A DNA stretch of 61,702 bases from an uncultured Christensenellaceae bacterium (GTDB lineage: Bacteria > Bacillota > Clostridia > Christensenellales > Pumilibacteraceae): positions 49,092 to 110,793 of the forward strand of contig CAJUKG010000007.1 in the NCBI GenBank assembly GCA_910586925.1, read 5' to 3'. Below are positions 1 through 7,870 of the stretch, one piece after another. Made by a program: the position numbers and the translations under genes. The notes beneath the pieces were generated by a model. The model saw nothing but the letters and a program-made list of their open reading frames with translations. It was not told where the DNA came from and made no database searches. Numbering within the stretch: the first letter of the stretch is position 1; every line of letters starts with the position of its first letter.

Positions 1-120
1 TAGTGGACGCAGCCCACTGCGTCCATAATAACAACATTCCCGTAGTAGTGGACGCAGCCCACTGCGTCCATAATAACAACATTCCCGTAGTAGTGGACGC
101 GGCCCACTGCGTCCATAATA
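1..120. repeat. REP array, 45-bp unit, about 2.7 copies
   Basis: Three head-to-tail copies start at 1, 46 and 91. Each contains a perfect 9-bp inverted repeat, TGGACGCAG and CTGCGTCCA, around a 4-base loop (first copy at 4-25); the third copy has one loop-side change. The array lies directly upstream of a REP-associated transposase gene, and another copy lies just downstream at 729-753, which is the usual setting of REP/RAYT units. Confidence 0.85.
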
Positions 121-148
121 ACAAAATACACATTTACGGAGGCGGAGC

Positions 149-664
149 ATGAGCGAAAAATTTGTCCGTAAAAACCTGCGTTTGAAAGAATACGATTATA
201 ACAATGCGGGATATTACTTTGTAACGATATGCACGCAAGACAAAAAATGTCTGCTCGGACGAATAGATTCCGCAGGGGACGCAAACCCCTGCGCTACGAA
301 TGCAATGATAAAATTATCGCCGTACGGCATAATTACGGAAAAATATTTGTTATCAATGGAAGAACATGATAATAATATTCGCCTACACAAATATTGCATT
401 ATGCCAAATCATATACACATGATTATTGAAATTGTAAAATCAAATAATTTCGGGACGCAGTGGGCTGCGTCCCCTACGGCAAATCACGTATCGCAAGCTA
501 TTCGTTCATTGAAATGCTTAACAAGCAGAGAAAGCGGTATACATTTATGGCAACGCTCTTTTTACGACCATATCATACGCAACGAACAGGATTATTTGCG
601 CATTTGGGAATATATTGATACAAACCCGATAAAATGGGCAAACGACGAGTATTATAAGCAATAA
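149..664 (+). CDS. REP-associated tyrosine transposase (RAYT, Y1/HUH family)
   Basis: A 171-residue single-strand DNA transposase of the TnpA-REP branch of the IS200/IS605 superfamily. The HUH motif is visible in IMPNHIHMIIEI (about residues 85-96), and a likely catalytic tyrosine lies in NEQDYLRIWEYIDTNP near the C-terminus. The start has a good ribosome site (GGAGGCGG at about 138-145). REP palindromes flank the gene on both sides, as expected for RAYT proteins that act on REP hairpins. Oddly, two REP-like palindromes also sit inside the reading frame (272-292 and 452-473) and encode short Gly/Ala/Pro-rich inserts that look foreign to the fold. The gene is AT-richer than its neighbours. RAYT genes are usually single-copy and domesticated; whether this one is active cannot be told from sequence. 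Confidence 0.9.
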   Translation: MSEKFVRKNLRLKEYDYNNAGYYFVTICTQDKKCLLGRIDSAGDANPCATNAMIKLSPYGIITEKYLLSMEEHDNNIRLHKYCIMPNHIHMIIEIVKSNNFGTQWAASPTANHVSQAIRSLKCLTSRESGIHLWQRSFYDHIIRNEQDYLRIWEYIDTNPIKWANDEYYKQ

Positions 665-728
665 TAAGATTGTACCGTTACGCTATCGACGGTTCACAAA
701 AAATCAAATATGCATTTTCGATAAACCG

Positions 729-753
729 TAGTGGACGCAGCCCACTGCGTCCA
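729..753. repeat. REP palindrome downstream of the RAYT gene
   Basis: A copy of the REP core with the same 9-bp arms (TGGACGCAG / CTGCGTCCA), in the same orientation as the upstream array. The following bases (gaataacaac) also match the upstream unit. Confidence 0.85.
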
Positions 754-790
754 GAATAACAACAAAGCCATTCTTGCGTTCCGCAACGCA

Positions 791-824
791 AAAACCGCCG
801 AGGCTTTTCGCTTCGGCGGTTGTT
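791..824. terminator. Bidirectional terminator closing the mrnC-gpmI operon
   Basis: Arms ACCGCCGA (794-801) and TCGGCGGT (813-820) have T-rich tracts on both sides. On the minus strand it follows gpmI by about 15 bases. Confidence 0.85.
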
Positions 825-836
825 TTGTGTATTGCT

Positions 837-2354
837 TTACGCTTTTTCGATAATCGTTTCGCCCGTCATCTCTTTGGGCTGTTCCACGCCCATGATGTCG
901 AGGAGGGTCGGGGCGACGTCGCAGAGAGCTTTATTCTCTTTGAGCTTGCGTCCGATATACTTTTCGCCTGCGACGACGAGCGGAACGAGGTTGGTGGTAT
1001 GCGAGGTGCAAGGCGAACCGCCTTCGAACTGCATGACTTCGGCATTGCCGTGGTCGGCGGTCACTATCGCCGTGCCGCCGCTTTTCCACACCGCTTTCAC
1101 GACTTTCTCGAGACAAGCGTCCACCGCCTCTACCGCCTTAACGGCGGCATTGAGAACGCCCGTATGTCCGACCATATCGCAGTTGGCGAAGTTGAGAATG
1201 AGTACGTCCTTGCCGCTTTCGATTTCGGCAACCGCTTTATCGGCGACTTCGTACGCGCTCATTTCGGGTTGCAAGTCGTAGGTCGCGACTTTCGGGCTTG
1301 CGACGAGCACGCGGGTTTCGCCGTCGTTCGGCTGTTCCACGCCACCGTTAAAGAAGAACGTGACGTGCGCGTACTTCTCGGTTTCGGCGACGCGCGACTG
1401 CGTAAGACCTTTTTTCGCGAGATACTCGCCGAGCGTGTTTACGAGCTTACGCGGCGGGAACGCCGTCAGAATGTTTTGCAGCGTCACGTCGTACTGCGTC
1501 ATGCCGACGTACAGCACCGGCTTATATCCGCCCGCACGCTCGAAGCAGTTGAAATTCGGTTCGGTGATCGCGCGGGAGATCTGACGGGCGCGGTCGGCAC
1601 GGAAGTTGTAGAAAATGATCGAGTCGCCGGGGTTGACGCCTTTATAGTCGCCGATCACGACAGGCTCGACAAACTCGTCCATCGTGCCTGCGGCATAGCT
1701 CGACGCCATTGCCGAATCCGCCTGCGAAAAATGCTTGCCCTGTGCCGCGAAAACCGCGTTGTAGCCGCGAGCGACGCGTTCCCAACGATTGTCGCGGTCC
1801 ATGTAGTAATATCTTCCGACCACCGTCGCTATCTCGCCCACGCCGAGTTCGTCGAGTTTTTGCTCAAGCTCGCGCACGAACGTAACGCCCGAATCGGGCG
1901 GAACGTCTCTGCCGTCGGTGATGCAATGCACATACACTTTTTTCAAGCCGTGCGTTTTGCAGAGTTTGAGCAAGGCGTACAAATGCGTATTCATGCTGTG
2001 CACGCCGCCGTTGCTTAAAAGTCCGACGAGGTGCATAGCCGAGTTGTTCGCTATGCAACCGTTGACCGCCTCGTTGAAAGCGGCGTTATCGAAGAACGAG
2101 CCGTCCTTGATCGCGTCGTCGATAGTCGTTATGTCCTGATACACCACTCTGCCCGCGCCGAGATTGAGATGTCCTACCTCGCTGTTGCCCATTTGACCTT
2201 CGGGCAGTCCGACCGAGTAGCCCGACGCATTGATGAGAGTATGCGGATATTTTTGCATGAGCGAGTCGAAAAACGGTTTCCGCGCTTTTTTGATCGCGTT
2301 GCCGTACTCGTCTTGATTGAATCCGAATCCGTCGAGAATGATTAAAGCATCCAT
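837..2354 (-). CDS. gpmI: 2,3-bisphosphoglycerate-independent phosphoglycerate mutase
   Basis: Interconverts 3- and 2-phosphoglycerate in glycolysis using two metal ions and a serine nucleophile. The 505-residue length is typical. The first metal aspartate is in ILDGFGF (D8), the catalytic serine is in GNSEVGHLNLGAGR (S58), and the second metal site is in TADHGNAEVM. The ATG has a clear ribosome site, AGGAAGG, six or seven bases upstream. It is the last gene of a minus-strand run mrnC-thyX-rlmB-tpiA-gpmI and stands next to tpiA, a neighbouring glycolytic enzyme; an intrinsic terminator follows. No separate strong promoter was seen in the 87-base tpiA-gpmI gap. Confidence 0.97.
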   Translation of the reverse strand: MDALIILDGFGFNQDEYGNAIKKARKPFFDSLMQKYPHTLINASGYSVGLPEGQMGNSEVGHLNLGAGRVVYQDITTIDDAIKDGSFFDNAAFNEAVNGCIANNSAMHLVGLLSNGGVHSMNTHLYALLKLCKTHGLKKVYVHCITDGRDVPPDSGVTFVRELEQKLDELGVGEIATVVGRYYYMDRDNRWERVARGYNAVFAAQGKHFSQADSAMASSYAAGTMDEFVEPVVIGDYKGVNPGDSIIFYNFRADRARQISRAITEPNFNCFERAGGYKPVLYVGMTQYDVTLQNILTAFPPRKLVNTLGEYLAKKGLTQSRVAETEKYAHVTFFFNGGVEQPNDGETRVLVASPKVATYDLQPEMSAYEVADKAVAEIESGKDVLILNFANCDMVGHTGVLNAAVKAVEAVDACLEKVVKAVWKSGGTAIVTADHGNAEVMQFEGGSPCTSHTTNLVPLVVAGEKYIGRKLKENKALCDVAPTLLDIMGVEQPKEMTGETIIEKA

Positions 2355-2441
2355 GATTTACCTTCCTGAATTCCTTCGTATTAGTATATTACGAAACGTC
2401 TTTCTATATTAGTGACAGCACTATTTCGCGGGTTTTCGCGA

Positions 2442-3194
2442 TTATTTCGCGGCAGCGACTATTATCGAGAAATCCTCCGCCTTGAGGCTCGCGCCGCCGA
2501 TGAGTCCGCCGTCGATCTCGGGCTGTGCCATAAGCCCCGCGACGTTCTTCGCGTTCATGCTGCCGCCGTACTGAATACGCATTCCGTTTGCGACCTTTTC
2601 GCCGTACAGTTCTTTTACGACCGAACGGATATACCCGATCGTTTCGTTAGCCTGCTCGTCCGTCGCCGTCTTGCCCGTACCGATAGCCCAGACCGGCTCG
2701 TACGCTATAACGACTCCAGCCGCCTGCTCCGCCGATACGCCTTCGAACGCGCCGACGACCTGCGTGCGGCATACCTTTTCGGTAAGCCCGCCCTCGCGCT
2801 CGGCGAGAAGTTCGCCCACGCACACGATAGGCTTCAAGCCCGTTTTGAGTGCCTGCAACAGTCGCGCATTGACCGACTTATCCGTTTCGCCGAAATACTG
2901 ACGGCGTTCGCTGTGTCCGATTATGACGTAGCTCGCGCCCGCTTCGACGAGCATTGCCGCCGAGATCTCGCCCGTGAACGCACCGCTGTCCGCCCACGCG
3001 ATATTCTGCGCGCCGACCGCTATGTTACTGCCTTTCGTAAGCTCGGCGGCGAGTGCTATGTCGGTAAACGGCACGCACACGACCACGTCGCACTTCGCGC
3101 CTTTTACCTTCGGAAGCAGTTCCGTGACGAGTGCGCGACATTCCGCCGCCGTTTTGTTCATTTTCCAGTTGCCCGCAATAATGGGTTTTCTCAT
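2442..3194 (-). CDS. tpiA: Triosephosphate isomerase
   Basis: Interconverts dihydroxyacetone phosphate and glyceraldehyde 3-phosphate. The TIM-barrel signatures are intact: NWKMN with K11, IGHSERR with catalytic H94, and AYEPVWAIGTG with catalytic E166, then GGSMN and GGLIGGASL phosphate-binding loops. I chose the ATG at 3194 over the one nine bases upstream (3203): the upstream ATG is only two bases from AGGAG, while the chosen one begins at the conserved MRKPIIAGNWKMN and lies about 11 bases downstream of it. The rlmB stop is 28 bases upstream, so it is probably in the same operon. Confidence 0.96.
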   Translation of the reverse strand: MRKPIIAGNWKMNKTAAECRALVTELLPKVKGAKCDVVVCVPFTDIALAAELTKGSNIAVGAQNIAWADSGAFTGEISAAMLVEAGASYVIIGHSERRQYFGETDKSVNARLLQALKTGLKPIVCVGELLAEREGGLTEKVCRTQVVGAFEGVSAEQAAGVVIAYEPVWAIGTGKTATDEQANETIGYIRSVVKELYGEKVANGMRIQYGGSMNAKNVAGLMAQPEIDGGLIGGASLKAEDFSIIVAAAK

Positions 3195-3222
3195 GATCCT
3201 CATATCTCCTTGAATGATTGAC

Positions 3223-3972
3223 TTATTTTACGGTGCCCGCCCTCTCGGCTCTGTCGCATTCCACCTTGCGATAGATCGCGAGCGACGCCGCGACACCGGC
3301 ATTGAGCGAATTTATTTTTCCGAACATCGGCACCGACACCACGCCGTCGCACAGCTTTTCGGTGAGCGTCGACACGCCCGCACCCTCCGCGCCGACGACG
3401 AGAGCGGTCGCTCCCGAAAGATCGGTTTTATACATATCCGAACCGCCCATATCGAGCGCGTACACCCACACGTTGCGGGTTTTGAGTTCGCGTATCGCGT
3501 CGTTGATATTGACGACGCGCGCGACGGCGACATATTCCGCCGCACCCTCCGCGACCTTTATCACCGTGTCGTTGACGGGGACTTGACGGTTCTTGCCGAT
3601 CACTACGCCGTGCACTCCGCCGCACTCGCACGAGCGCAGAATGCTGCCGAAGTTGTGCGGATCCTCTATCCCGTCGAGCACGACTATAAACGGCTTTTCG
3701 CCCCGCTTTTCCGCGACGGCGAATATCCCGTCGAGATCGGTATACGAAAAATCGACGGCGTATCCGATACAGCCCTGATGGTTCGCGCCCTCCGCGCTTC
3801 TGTCCATCGCCGCACGGTCGCAAAACCTGATAGGTATTCCCGCGGTCTTTGCGAGCCGCAACACCGACGCCCGACGCTCGTCGTGCGACTTGCCGTCGAG
3901 AAGCTCTATGCGCGTAAACCCGCCGCCGTTTTTAAGCCGTTCGAGAACGGCGTTTTTGCCGAAAATTTTAAT
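3223..3972 (-). CDS. rlmB: 23S rRNA 2'-O-methyltransferase RlmB-type (SpoU/TrmH), apparent AUU start
   Basis: SPOUT-fold 2'-O-ribose methyltransferase. The catalytic domain carries LDGIEDPHNFGSILRS (motif 1), VVGAEGAGVS (motif 2) and VPMFGKINSLNAGVAAS (motif 3, knot region). The first ATG/GTG-type start in frame (GTG at 3864) would remove the start of the N-terminal RNA-binding domain. Reading further upstream in the same frame gives IKIFGKNAVLERLKNGGG, which matches RlmB N-termini, and the frame closes at a TAA just beyond. No ATG, GTG or TTG lies between. The best start is ATT at 3970-3972, six bases after GGAG (3979-3982), giving about 249 residues, the normal family size. ThyX ends 40 bases upstream. 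The family call is firm; the start is inference. Confidence 0.88.
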   Translation of the reverse strand: MKIFGKNAVLERLKNGGGFTRIELLDGKSHDERRASVLRLAKTAGIPIRFCDRAAMDRSAEGANHQGCIGYAVDFSYTDLDGIFAVAEKRGEKPFIVVLDGIEDPHNFGSILRSCECGGVHGVVIGKNRQVPVNDTVIKVAEGAAEYVAVARVVNINDAIRELKTRNVWVYALDMGGSDMYKTDLSGATALVVGAEGAGVSTLTEKLCDGVVSVPMFGKINSLNAGVAASLAIYRKVECDRAERAGTVK

Positions 3973-4011
3973 GGTATTCTCCGAATATGTCGACGCGCAA
4001 ACACGCGCTTA

Positions 4012-4761
4012 TCACTTCTTCTTTTTCTTGAGAGCGGTAACGCGCTCGTTGATCTCTGTGCGATGAAGTTTGACTTCGGCGGCTTTGCCGCAAGACTTCT
4101 TGCCCTCGGGACAATCGCCGCGCAGGCACCCGGGACCGCAATCGCGGAACAGATTGGGCGCAACCTTGACTACTTCTTCGAGCATGAGCCACGCGACGCT
4201 GCGTATCTCCCACTGCGCACGGTTGCAGCACCGCAACGCAAAGAAATGCATAAGCTCGCGCGCGTTCATCGTAACTATCATTTTGGTTTCGCAGGCGTTG
4301 GGAAGAATGAACCGCGCGTCCTCGTTGGAACGTTCGCCGCGACCGAGCGCGCTCTGCCAATCGCGGTACCAATCCATAATGGTGTCCATCTGTCCGACAA
4401 ACCGCGCGACAGCCGCCGCGCCGAGTTCTTCGATCGCGGGCGGGATCACGTAATTGAATGCCTCCTCGGACACATAACGCTGCGACCGCACCGAGAACGA
4501 CGCTATGCGGTGACGTGTGATCTGCGCGAGAAGTGCACGGGACACACCCTCCACCGAAAAAGTAAACGACGCATGTTCCATAGGCGACTCGTGACTCATT
4601 TCTATGAGCCTGCCGATAAACTCGCTGTTGTCTTTCGCGAGGATATTCTCGGTGAGATCGTCGAGTTCGCGGTTGGAATAGCAAAGTTTCGCGGCGAGCG
4701 CGACGGTTGCTTCGGGATCGGCGGTGTAGCGTATGAGATTGACTTTGGGTTTTACCTGCAT
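4012..4761 (-). CDS. thyX: Flavin-dependent thymidylate synthase ThyX
   Basis: Makes dTMP from dUMP using methylene-tetrahydrofolate and FAD; it replaces ThyA in many anaerobes. The ThyX signature is present as TRHRIASFSVRSQRYV (RHR..S pattern), and the 249-residue length is normal. The C-terminal third has several cysteines (CNRAQWEIR, CGPGCLRGDCPEGKKSC), a common tail in clostridial ThyX. The ribosome site is AAGGA seven bases before the ATG. It lies between mrnC and rlmB, a conserved Bacillota arrangement. Confidence 0.96.
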   Translation of the reverse strand: MQVKPKVNLIRYTADPEATVALAAKLCYSNRELDDLTENILAKDNSEFIGRLIEMSHESPMEHASFTFSVEGVSRALLAQITRHRIASFSVRSQRYVSEEAFNYVIPPAIEELGAAAVARFVGQMDTIMDWYRDWQSALGRGERSNEDARFILPNACETKMIVTMNARELMHFFALRCCNRAQWEIRSVAWLMLEEVVKVAPNLFRDCGPGCLRGDCPEGKKSCGKAAEVKLHRTEINERVTALKKKKK

Positions 4762-4792
4762 AAATTTATCCTTTGGCAGACGGTGCTGCGTA

Positions 4793-5185
4793 TTAGTTGC
4801 TGCCGAGCGCGATACAGCGCGACACTATCTCGTCAAGCCGTTTCGTATTGCCGCTTATGTACAAATATCCGATGACCGCTTCGAGCGCGGTGGCTTTGTG
4901 GTAATCGGGCGCGGACGCGGCTTTCGTGCGCGAATGAAGATGCGCGTTCTTCGCCCGCCGCGCAACGTCGGCTTCCGCTTCCGAAAACTCTCCGCCGTTC
5001 GCAAGCGCGTCGAACGCCGCCGCCTGTGCCCGCGCATTGACGAGTTTCGTCGCCGCACCGTGCAGCGTTCCGACGACGCCGTCGCTCACGGACATAACGT
5101 ATTCGCGCACCCGCAATGTGTACACCGCGTCGCCTATGAACGCCAAACTTACCGGCGTGAGTCTTTCGGCACTGATACCTTCCAC
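4793..5185 (-). CDS. mrnC: Mini-ribonuclease III (23S rRNA maturation)
   Basis: An RNase III catalytic domain without a dsRNA-binding domain; in Bacillus it trims 23S rRNA precursor ends. Family signature LAFIGDAVYTLRVREYV (about residues 13-29) and downstream RAQAAAFDAL and KATALEAVIGYLYISG are visible; 130 residues is typical. The start is GTG at 5185. There is no ribosome site, and the -10 box of a strong promoter ends only six bases before the GTG, so the message is predicted to begin at or within a base or two of the start codon. First gene of the mrnC-thyX-rlmB-tpiA-gpmI run. Confidence 0.92.
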   Translation of the reverse strand: MEGISAERLTPVSLAFIGDAVYTLRVREYVMSVSDGVVGTLHGAATKLVNARAQAAAFDALANGGEFSEAEADVARRAKNAHLHSRTKAASAPDYHKATALEAVIGYLYISGNTKRLDEIVSRCIALGSN

Positions 5186-5191
5186 CTAACT

Positions 5192-5220
5192 ATTATACAT
5201 TTCGCACAAAAATAAGTCAA
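5192..5220 (-). promoter_or_regulatory. Sigma-A promoter of the mrnC operon
   Basis: TTGACT (5220-5215), 17-base spacer, TATAAT (5197-5192). The start codon of mrnC begins seven bases after the -10 box. Confidence 0.88.
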
Positions 5221-5299
5221 CAAAAACAAGGGCACAATTTATTTTCGCGCACGAAACGCGCCGTATATATTTTTATTGAACGAAAGTTATGTCAAACAC

Positions 5300-5328
5300 T
5301 TGAAATCCGTGCGCCGTCGTGATATAAT
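5300..5328 (+). promoter_or_regulatory. Promoter of the CpXC-type gene
   Basis: TTGAAA (5300-5305), 17-base spacer, TATAAT (5323-5328), about 48 bases before the start codon at 5376. Confidence 0.8.
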
Positions 5329-5375
5329 AGATAAAAATACTACCCGTATATCCTCGGGTACCGAGAGGCAGTTTG

Positions 5376-5993
5376 ATGTTCAAGACAATTACTTTCAAAT
5401 GCGCTAAATGCGGAAAAAATCATTCTTTCACCATAGGCACCCAAGACCTTGCCACTTTGCAGGACGCGATTTCCAAAGTTCCCCCGCGCGACGCGGATAA
5501 ACTTCTCGAAGCGGTAAACAGAATGTTGTCGAGCAAAACGGAAGCGCAACGCACCTCTTTCATGATGAATAACGCCGACGGGCTCTCGATGGTCAATTAC
5601 GACGTATGCGGTCAGTCCATCCACCTGTTCGACGCAGAGGACGTCAAAGCTATTTTCGCCAAATACACCCCCGAGCAGATAGACAGACTCAATAAAAGCA
5701 TGGCGTTGTGGGAAACGGCGCGCAATACCGACGGCTTTATCGCATTCAACGCGATGTTCTATTGCCGCAAGTGCAAAAAACTGTTGCAAGGCATGTTTCT
5801 CAAAGTTCGCTCCGTCGAGGACAAACGCGAACGCACGTACATATTCAACGAACGTTGCAAAACATGCAACAACGAACTCGCGCTCGTGAACGACGCGAAC
5901 ATGGGTTATCTGTTCGACGGGCTTACCGCCCGCGCGCCCTGCCCCGACTGCGGCGGCGCGATCACAGTCACGGACGTGCGCTTCAAACCGTAA
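5376..5993 (+). CDS. CpXC-type zinc-ribbon protein
   Basis: A 205-residue cytoplasmic protein with four CxxC pairs: CAKC near residue 8, CRKC about 129, CKTC about 158 and CPDC near 189. These can build two zinc ribbons, N- plus middle and C-terminal. The N-terminal pattern FKCAKCGKNHSF resembles CpXC-domain proteins, whose role is unknown. ATG at 5376 is preferred over an in-frame TTG three bases upstream because of AGAGG seven bases before it. It is monocistronic with its own promoter and terminator. Confidence 0.7.
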   Translation: MFKTITFKCAKCGKNHSFTIGTQDLATLQDAISKVPPRDADKLLEAVNRMLSSKTEAQRTSFMMNNADGLSMVNYDVCGQSIHLFDAEDVKAIFAKYTPEQIDRLNKSMALWETARNTDGFIAFNAMFYCRKCKKLLQGMFLKVRSVEDKRERTYIFNERCKTCNNELALVNDANMGYLFDGLTARAPCPDCGGAITVTDVRFKP

Positions 5994-6004
5994 CGATAAA
6001 CGAT

Positions 6005-6029
6005 CCCCCGAGGCTCTCGGGGGTTTTTA
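6005..6029 (+). terminator. Terminator of the CpXC-type gene
   Basis: CCCCCGAG and CTCGGGGG arms with a 3-base loop, followed by TTTTTATTTG, 12 bases after the stop codon. Confidence 0.9.
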
Positions 6030-6097
6030 TTTGCTTGAAAAAACACGACTATCCGCAATCCGAAGCGTTTCCGCCGATTTTCGCGACAAATGCAAAA

Positions 6098-6120
6098 CGC
6101 TCGGTATTTTGTACCGAGCG
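6098..6120 (-). terminator. Probable terminator for the Sel1-repeat gene
   Basis: Perfect 9-bp arms CGCTCGGTA / TACCGAGCG with a 5-base loop. On the minus strand TTTTGCATTT follows. It lies about 190 bases past the Sel1-gene stop; the bases between show no convincing gene. Confidence 0.65.
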
Positions 6121-6312
6121 TCCTGCTATATGATAAGGGGGAAAATGATGAGCGATTTAATGGGTTGCAATCGTTTAGCACAACAGCATCACGTTGATTG
6201 CAAGTTCATTATAATATATATTAAATGCACTTGTCAAGCGTTTTTGCACACTTTTTATAAAATTTTTCAAAAAAATTTTTCGGAGAATTCGGTAACTTTG
6301 CCGTAACGCGGA

Positions 6313-7779
6313 CTATTCCACGTTTCTCGGCAGTGCCGCATAAATTTCTTTCGCGCCGTCCCACAGCGGGAAAGCCGACTTGATATATTCCGCGCCGTTC
6401 CTTTTATCCTCGGGCAGCTTGCCGCAGTCCAGATACAGCGTGCCGACAAGACAGCGCGCCACACCCTCCCACCTGCCGTGCGAAGTTATCGCGCGCAGGA
6501 AGTTTTCGGACGCGTCGGCGGCGAGATGACGCTTTATGTCTATCAGCCCGTCTATGACGGCGGCAAACTCCTCCGACTCGAATTTCCTGTCCGTTATCAT
6601 TCGGAACAGTCTGCCGTTTTGCGCCGACTGCATATCCGTGCACGCCGCGGCGAAAATTCGCTTTTGCGCGCCGAACATGCCGGCGTTGGCGCACTCGGCA
6701 TAGATGGCGAACGCCTGTTCGAGATCGACCGCCGTTCCGCAACCTATTTCGCGACAAACGCCAAGGTTGTACTTGGCGCGAAGATTTCCGCCGTCCGCAA
6801 GCTCCTCGAGCTTTTTCAGTCCGACTTCGCCTTCGCCGCTCTTGATGTCGATTATAGCCGTGCGCAGTACCGCGTCGCCGTCGCCGTTCGCCGCGGCACG
6901 GGCATAGTACGCCCGCGCTTTTTTGTAATCGCGTTTCAGATACTCGCCCATTTCGTAATAGTAGCCTATATTGAACAGTGCGGGAGTATATTGCTCGTCG
7001 GCGGCTTTTTGCATGAGCCGCAACGCTTTTGCAAATTTATACGGCACGAAATTGACGAGCGCGACCGCATAGTTATACTTGCCGACGGCTGTCTTTGCGT
7101 CTTTCTTGAGCGACTTGAGTTTCTTATTGAGCTGTTTTTTATCGAGCGGCGACTCGCATTCTTCTTCGCCGCCGAGGTCGTCGAGCATAGCTTTATTCCG
7201 CTCGCTGAACGAACCGAGCGCGGCATACGTATACGCATACCCGCTGTAAACGAATTTTTTCACCGCCGTGTCGCGTTTGATGCGGTACGACAGCAAAATG
7301 CACATGACCGTGCCGATCGGCGGCACAAGACAGGTAATGCCCGTTGCGATACAGAGCGCGCGGTGCGAATTTCGCGAAAGCATTGCGAAATACACGCCGC
7401 CGACTATAAACGCGCAGTACAGCACCGCCGCGCAAATATACACGGCATACGCGGCAGAGGCGTGTCCCGCGGCATACATGCCGAGCTGAACGCCGAACAG
7501 TACTATCCCGACGCAGAATACCCCTATGCACGAAGCCGCGAGCGTGCGCATGCACGCCGTTTTACGGTGCAACACGGTAAGAACGGTTATCAAAATAAAC
7601 GCGAGTATCGCCATGCCGAGATTGACATAGAACAGTATATCGGCGGCGAGCTTCCCGCCGCCCGCAACGGACAGCAGTACGACCGCGGTATTGGAGTGTG
7701 TGCAACCGAAATTCAACGCAAGTTCTCCGCGACGCCCGATCGCCGCGACAAAAACGCATTTTCTCCGATCGGGCTTCAT
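6313..7779 (-). CDS. Membrane protein with Sel1-like (TPR-type) repeats
   Basis: 488 residues. About four hydrophobic segments lie in the first 180 residues (for example LFYVNLGMAILAFILITVL and CIGVFCVGIVLFGVQLGMYA), followed by a lysine-rich linker and a soluble part with Sel1 repeats, such as ALFNIGYYYEMGEYLKRDYK, KARAYYARAAANGDGDA and LRAKYNLGVCREIGCGTAV. Sel1 repeats are helical pairs that usually mediate protein contacts; here they would face the cytoplasm. A consensus promoter ends eight bases before the ATG, leaving essentially no leader and no ribosome site. An in-frame TTG at about residue 22, preceded by GGAG, is an alternative start. No specific partner is suggested by the context. 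Confidence 0.75.
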   Translation of the reverse strand: MKPDRRKCVFVAAIGRRGELALNFGCTHSNTAVVLLSVAGGGKLAADILFYVNLGMAILAFILITVLTVLHRKTACMRTLAASCIGVFCVGIVLFGVQLGMYAAGHASAAYAVYICAAVLYCAFIVGGVYFAMLSRNSHRALCIATGITCLVPPIGTVMCILLSYRIKRDTAVKKFVYSGYAYTYAALGSFSERNKAMLDDLGGEEECESPLDKKQLNKKLKSLKKDAKTAVGKYNYAVALVNFVPYKFAKALRLMQKAADEQYTPALFNIGYYYEMGEYLKRDYKKARAYYARAAANGDGDAVLRTAIIDIKSGEGEVGLKKLEELADGGNLRAKYNLGVCREIGCGTAVDLEQAFAIYAECANAGMFGAQKRIFAAACTDMQSAQNGRLFRMITDRKFESEEFAAVIDGLIDIKRHLAADASENFLRAITSHGRWEGVARCLVGTLYLDCGKLPEDKRNGAEYIKSAFPLWDGAKEIYAALPRNVE

Positions 7780-7787
7780 TTGTTTGC

Positions 7788-7816
7788 ATTATATCAAAAT
7801 TTCCGACTTTTGTCAA
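7788..7816 (-). promoter_or_regulatory. Promoter of the Sel1-repeat gene
   Basis: TTGACA (7816-7811), 17-base spacer, TATAAT (7793-7788). The -10 box ends eight bases before the first ATG. Confidence 0.88.
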
Positions 7817-7870
7817 CACTCCGCGCGAAATAACTTTAACAAATCATAATAAGCGGTCGCGGCTATTCCG

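Noticed and set aside
1..130. CRISPR-like spaced repeats
   Set aside because: The 45-bp units are contiguous with no variable spacers, contain REP hairpins, and flank a RAYT gene.
774..2018. Long open frame opposite gpmI
   Set aside because: Arg/His/Val-rich antisense product without a ribosome site; explained by the codon bias of gpmI.
6145..6306. 53-codon frame after an AAGGGGGAAA ribosome-like site
   Set aside because: The product is a low-complexity, unlike-protein sequence from an AT-rich spacer, with no promoter of note.
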